Position numbers and translations under genes: made by a program. From positions 248,001 to 312,000 of the forward strand of contig NW_026114246.1 of the NCBI RefSeq assembly GCF_018139145.2: a DNA stretch of 64,000 nucleotides, in the 5' to 3' direction. The stretch is from Gymnogyps californianus. Lineage: Eukaryota > Chordata > Aves > Accipitriformes > Cathartidae. The stretch's first letter is position 1. The number at the start of each line of letters is the position of its first letter. The notes under the pieces are model-generated. The model saw nothing but the letters and a program-made list of their open reading frames with translations. It did not search any database and was not told where the DNA came from. Shown one piece after another: positions 57,709 to 64,000 of this stretch.

Positions 57709-60700
57709 GAGTTTGTCTTCAGACTGTTAATATTAGAGCATAAGCTGACTTGAAAACTCAAATTATATTCTTGCATGTAAGATGGCACCATTGGTGTATC
57801 TTCTCTGCATGTAACTCAGTAGGCAAAGAATTATTGAAATATCATGGGGGTTGTTTCACTCAGACGTGTGAAATGGAGGAGTTGGAAATATGTCAGCAAA
57901 GGAATGATGTAGACATGCAGAAGAAGAAAAAAATGGGCTGTGGTGTGATTAAGGTGTGTGATATAATGGAGAGTAGCAAAGATACCTGATAACTGTGGAA
58001 TGGCAACAGTTCAAAGAGGACTTGAGGACAAAAGCTTGATGTCAGGAAGGAAATTGAAGAGTAGGGTGGCTGAGACAAGGCAAAGTTGACAAAGCAAGGG
58101 TGAAATAAAATAATCTGCAATAATATTAGCTAGATTATCCTATTCTCATCTAGAGCAACTGCTAAGAGCATACAGTTCTGAAAAGTGACCTGCTTCTGTA
58201 TGTCGTGTTCCATTTGTGAGGCATTTGGCTGTCTCTAAGTGGCTTTTACAAAGTACTACAAACATAAATGGATAGCTCTTAAATACATTTTTTCATAGCT
58301 GCCCAAGAACTGAGGCTCACTAGCCAAACAGATTCATTGACTCCTGTGAACCATTATAAACCAAGATGTAGTTTTCCAGTAACACTTTAAAGGATTCTTT
58401 TTTGTACTATAGTTCAATAGTTTACAGTTGAAATGTTTGAGGGCATTAAATAAGAAAGAACTTGCCTTAATTTATATGTCATGTTTTATAGACCTTGCTA
58501 TTACCTTAGATTATTAGATTATTAGAATAAGTATTACTTAAATCTGTAAGCTCAGTCAAATAGAAAGGCTAAATCAAGAGGAAAGGACCGTACTATGCCA
58601 TAAAATAGTTTGCAAGCACAGAGGAATCTTTAGTCTTTTTTTTTTGTTTTGTTTAATTTTACATGATTCGAAGGCTCTTGTTCAAAATGCGTAGACTTCC
58701 CTAAGACAGAGGTGGGTTGTGGAACGTTAGTTTCATTCCTCACAGTTTTGGAATTAAACCCTTTGACTTTTGTTGTTCTTACTATAAAGAGAGCACAGTT
58801 TTTAGTTATTGACTAGTTATATGAATGCCTGAATGTGTATGTGGGGAGGAATTTGACATTTAGAAAGCACAAACAGAGCAAATATGTCACCTGTGTATTT
58901 TGTCTTTACTCCCTATATAACTTTTCCCTCTTCCTTTTTAGCTTTATTACGCTTTATAACTAGATAACATAAAATTCAGTTGATAGTTGATATGGGCTGT
59001 GCAGCATTTCTAGTATTATTTGCCTTTTGGCTGAATTGCTTACAAGAGGTTTCCACTGGTCCACGGGGAATCTGCCATTCTCAGATTGTGATTTGAGGTT
59101 AATTTCTAAGATTAGGTCTTCTGGTTTGGAGACTAGCGTGTAATGAAATTGCTGATCAGCAGCTGTAGAGATGGCAGTAGTTCAGAGCTCCTCTGTCGCC
59201 TGACAGCAGCATCTTACAAATTATATATTCTATTGCTGTAAAAGTAATACACCAGATCTCCTTTCATAATGAGTTTTATGATTTCTACTACAAAAATATT
59301 TAAGTAATTTGGGGTCATTTTATTCTTAACGTGTTAAGCCGCTCTATCAAAAGTGTTTCTAGTCTGTTCACTGCTGTCTGGGATAGGCCACTGGCATACT
59401 TTGAGTCACGTGCATATGGGGGTCTAGAAGCACTGGCATGACTTTGTTCAGAAGTTTAGTTGCAAATAATGACTGAGTTTATGTCCAAGCGGATCGAGAA
59501 ACAGTCTGGTATCAGCCTGGGCCTTGCTTAGAACTGTTCCAGGATGTGCAGCCCTTGCTTGCCGGGGTGCTGACTTGAACCCAAGCTAGCTCTGTGGATT
59601 TTTGCCCAAACTATTCCTCAGCTCAAGCTGTTTTCATTGTGTGTATGCTTGTGCCATGCATGTACCCACCTAATTAATGCTCCTACATAGCGCTCAAAAG
59701 CATGGTGGAGACACCTGTATAGCTCTGCAGGAGTAGGTTGAGCCTTGCCTGTGCTTACTGTCTGGCCATTGTGGAGCCTTCTGAACGGCTGTGCTGCTCT
59801 TTGTTGTGTGCCTGGTGGCGTTAGCTCAAAGAAATGGCCAGAGAGCAGCTCAAATGGGCCCTGTTTGGGTCAGGGGCAGTGCAGACCTGGCACTAAGTCA
59901 GAGCTAACCTTCCTCATTCCTTGTTGACCCTGTGAAAGCTGTTTTAATGAGGGAAACTGATGGTGGGCAACTCAAGACGCGTGTTAACAGAGCTGCCTTT
60001 TGTCCTGGGGACTTAACTGGGGTGCCAGGAGTAGCTATAGTGCTCTGGTTCTATGGTAGTTCTGGAAGGACTACAGCTGTGTTTGCATAGTGCTGTGGTT
60101 CAGCTGATAGCTTGGCTGTCTGTAGATATATCAATAGCATTTCCTTATCCATGGGTTAATTAAAGTAGAACCTAAAATAACTAAAATTCAACTGTTTCCT
60201 ACTTAACAAAGTATTTACTACTTGGAAATTTAACTAATTTAATATTTTTAAAGGCAGATGAACTTAATATTTAGCTTTGAAGATACATACTGTTACAAGC
60301 CACAAGTCAAATGCTAAAAGTTATTTTCTTGTTTATTCAGTACATTTAGATGACCGGTGCTTCTTTTCATAATGCAGATTTGCCTAACAGAAAAGCACAA
60401 TCAGTTCCTGCCCTGTTTTCCAAACCCACACCTGGAATATATATATTTTTTTGTATATGAACCTTTTAGCAAGTAGAAGCAGTGTTTATATATTTCTGTT
60501 TCAATTTTGATCTTTTTTGCCACTTAATACAGAAATTTCAGTAGTTTAGATTAAATAAATCAGTATTCCTTTCATCCACTCAGAAACATAATTTACTGTG
60601 TTTATAATTTAACATCATTTTGTAGGCAAAGGAAAAATTATGATGTGCCAGTATTGTCTGAGAATGTAACTGTTTATAAATGGGAAACTTGCTTCTCCTC

Positions 60701-63700
60701 CAAACTGAAAAGTTACTCATGCAGTTTATCCTACAAAATAGAACTACGTGGTATCCACAGGCAGTGTTTGGCATTATATTCCATATTTTGTTTATGTTGG
60801 GATGTTGTAAGAATAGTAAATGTATCCTGGTAAAAATAAAATACCATTGACTCTGATAAGTCATTGTCACTTTAATTACAATAGTAAATCTACTACCAAG
60901 GAAGTATTATCCCACTGTATTTAAGTTCATCTCTCACAAGTTCAACTTTACAAGCTGTCTTTATAAAAATGCATTATATTGGGGCTGAATACCATGATCT
61001 GTACTGTATGTGACATGATATAACAGGCAGTCATTAACATCTGTATTTTATGTGAAAGATTATACTAATTTGGTTTTAGTCTACTTAATTGCAGTGTGTG
61101 ACTAGGTTGGATGGTGTGGAAGTTCTGAGCTGGCAGTTTTTCCATGTTCTTTTTGATCAGAATTTCAATGTTTTTATGGTGGCTGTACACTGTGAAGCTT
61201 ATATTATTCCTGATAAATGCCAAAATATTAAAAAAAGTTGGATTTCTAAGAATGATTGTCTGTTCAATGTATTGAAGTGTTCAGTAAAGTTTCTGCGTAT
61301 ATGTATATGCACACTTACTGGTCATTCAGTATTAGAATACTTAAAACTCCATTTAGACTTACTTCTTAATGAGTGCCTTCATTTTTCATGAGGCACATGA
61401 GATTTTCTTCAAGACTTTGTTTCATCTCTATGTTGTGATCTGATTACCTGTGCTGTGATATCTGATTTTCTTTAACATATCTCCAACAGTTGACCAAAAG
61501 GGGGTGCTAATAGATCAAAGTCAGATGTATTGCATAAAGAGGTTAAGAAGCCTTTTTTCGTGCAATGAATTAAAAAAAATCTCAGCTACTAAATTAGATC
61601 AGGTAAATACACAACACCCAGATGTGAAAACTTGTAACGTGCCAGTAACAGCATTGCTCTTTATGGAAGGCAAATTCATGCCTTGTAAATATGGCTGCTT
61701 TTCACCTTCCACTAGGCTTGTGAGGGATTCTTCGTGACATTTGCAGAGGCTCTGTAGCAGGCATTCTCTTCTGTAAGACTTCAATGTATTTTTCCACTTA
61801 TGTGGTTAAACAAACAAAAGCATATGGGGTTAAGCATAGGTTATTTAGCAGATATTTAAGAAGATCAAATTTGTTGAATTTTAGAGATTGAATACAGATA
61901 TCCAAAATTACCAAGATAAATGTTTGTCAGATGCCTTAATTTCCTTCATCCAGATATCACAAAAGACTTTTGCTGTCCAGTTTTTTACTGTTTGGTTTCT
62001 CCAGTTCAACAGAACTGGTTAATGGTGTCAACAAAGCTGGGGCCTCTAATGTAAGAAGGGAAGAGGAGACATAAGAATGTCCCCTGAAACAAGGAACTCT
62101 GCTACGTCCTTATCCCACAGTGGGATAAGATGGTCGAGAGACCTGAAACTGGTGTAAATATTGTAGCGAGGACTGGAGAACTTAAAATGGCTTCTCAATG
62201 GACCCCTCTGTTTGCGCAGCAGAGATGCGGAACCCATTTGTGACTTTGCTGGAAGGGGAGTACATGCTTCTCATGGAAGACGTGGTTAGATGATCACAGG
62301 ATTTGTTTTTCCAAGATACGCGAAACCTATTGAAATTTTTGAACTCTACAAATTCACATTTTCACTAGTAATCATCATTAATTCATTCCGTGTTACTGAG
62401 CTAATGTAAGAGTATTTTTACAAGTATTTAACAAGAAGACCATGTAGTGTAGTCTTTGCCAAGTTTCTACTCTTATCTCTCTACTCAGTATAAAAGCAAT
62501 TTAGATTTACCGTGAGACTCTAAAATAACAAGTTGTAGCCATAACCCAGTCTGGATGCAATGTTCAGGTCTATAATGCCTCTCTCAAGAACTGTGCACTG
62601 TGGAAGAAAAAGTGACCTTAACCTTTTTTAAATTCCTAATACTGAAACCCAGAAATGTCATTAAAGTGTATTGTTTTATTGCAGAACTTAAAGCAAAGTT
62701 CATGCTGAAGCTGGACCATGATCAGACTGATGTTAAAGACAAAATTGTATTATACAAAGCTATACTTTAAGTGAACTGTAGAAATTAGTATAATGAAATT
62801 ATAATAAATGATAGAAATGATTAAATGATAATAGTGTAAAACGCTGATTGATACAGGTTCATATAGATCAAGTTTAAGGAGTTTAAATGCCCAACACAGG
62901 GCGCGGGGTGGGGAGAAAATACCACTTTCATAATTGCAAACCAAATGACATTTTGAGTGGTGGTTTCTTTGTAGCCAAAGGAGCTGCTATAGGTTCATGC
63001 CAAGTTAGACATGCTTGTGGAAGCACAAAGACACCTCCGTATTTGTGTGACAGACTAACATATAAAGAAAAAAAAAAGGTATCTTCCATTAAGAGAGTGA
63101 CTAGGAGATTTGGGAGAGGGAGTATACTTTAGGAGTGTGATGCCAGATGCATCTGAAGGAAGAGGCACAGACAGACAGACTTCAGCTAGAGGAGAACTTA
63201 GCTGTCTGAGTCCCTGCTGTGCTAAGTGTGGCGTCTTCACCAGCTATACAGCCAAGCCTCCTTGATGGCAGAAAGAAAACCTTTTTAGGGACTAGAAGAC
63301 CTTGTGAAGGGTTGGTTATAATCCAAGAAGCTAGAGTTGATTAGCCGCATATATTAGTGTGGGATACTGTGGGAAAGTATCTGCAAGATCATAAAGGACA
63401 TGGGTGACTCTTTTTTATAAACCTTAATTTTACTTTTGTCTAAGTAATTTTGAGCGGTTTTTGTTTTAAAAGGCTAACTATTCTAATAAACGCAGGCTTT
63501 TACATTTAAAAGCTTGTTTGTTCATCACTAGGGAGCTCGCTATAAGAAAAATGTTTGGGCAGATTCACAATGGAGTTTTGGCCAGCTTGGAGTCTTGTCA
63601 CACTTTGTTTATTAGATAGTAAGGAAGTTTGTCTGATCTGTGTTTTGAATCAGACATTAATGAGCCTAGAAGATAGCAGGGTTTATTGTTGCTAGCTATT

Positions 63701-64000
63701 ACATATAAAACTTTCTGTATAGTTTCTGAACTTTAGAATTATATTGCTGGTCTAATTATTATTTAAAGTATTCTATGTACAGTAATTTTAAATCAGAGCT
63801 CAATTAGTCTTGGAACAGGGTAAGAAATGGAACTTCCTGCTCTTAAGGCCTCATCCCAAGATGTTTTGACAGGAAAAAAAATGCATAAGCAGTCAAAAAT
63901 AGGCAAAATGGGATAATGTGGACCCATATTGCTTACAAAGAGAAAGGAAGAAAGCATATTACCTTTCCAGAGGTCAGTAGTAGAAGAAAGGAGGAGAACT
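57709..64000 (+). other. NDUFS4: NDUFS4 intron 1, remainder to window end
   Basis: AT-rich non-coding sequence. No NDUFS4 exon 2 could be recognised; no other gene, RNA or clear repeat is supported. Confidence 0.55.

Noticed and set aside
47198..64000. NDUFS4 exon 2
   Set aside because: I looked for a short exon with flanking AG/GT and the conserved segment that follows the presequence and found none; it probably lies beyond the window.
1..64000. tRNA, rRNA, snRNA or microRNA genes
   Set aside because: No cloverleaf with A and B boxes, no snRNA motif and no known hairpin was recognised, although a covariance-model scan was not possible.

Overview
The window is vertebrate nuclear DNA and almost certainly from a bird, probably Neoaves. 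It carries a compact six-exon follistatin gene, a CR1-type LINE 3' end, and several LTR families of the kind abundant in neoavian genomes. There is no bacterial, organellar or CRISPR content. Two host genes are recognisable, both on the + strand: FST (coding 2736-8233) and the first exon of NDUFS4 (47112-47197). Their order and orientation match conserved vertebrate synteny.

Region 1-2735 is the FST 5' flank. It has a 24-base G run, two CpG-rich blocks, a short palindrome cluster and a CTCF-like site. FST follows with canonical GT-AG introns, all interrupting codons in phase 1, and encodes a 343-aa precursor: a 28-residue signal peptide, the N-terminal activin-binding domain, three follistatin domains and an acidic tail. 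An alternative acceptor in intron 5 creates an immediate TGA and gives exactly the 288-residue mature isoform. One conserved cysteine of follistatin domain 3 reads as arginine. The 3' UTR runs to about 9.24 kb.

Region 10.3-42 kb is an accessory stretch of LTR elements. Two related solo LTRs (10288-10903 and 21294-21897) lie on either side of a composite provirus (12316-17266), and a third solo LTR sits at 33471-34065. The composite has its two LTRs in opposite orientation, a Lys-type primer binding site, broken ERVL-like RT, RNase H and integrase, and an array of about 49-bp repeats where gag and protease would be. A long solo LTR (35643-41858) is split by a younger provirus (36368-41435) that kept a 529-codon gag and a protease-Env fusion ORF but lost RT, RNase H and integrase.

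Region 41.9-46.8 kb is intergenic and includes a small open frame with three in-frame copies of a V/I-T-H-x-D-G motif. A CpG-island promoter and NDUFS4 exon 1 follow. The remaining 16.8 kb, to the window end, is taken to be NDUFS4 intron 1, with one candidate LTR near 57.2 kb. FST is a secreted antagonist of activin, myostatin and BMPs. NDUFS4 is an accessory subunit of mitochondrial complex I. They are neighbours but not functionally linked.
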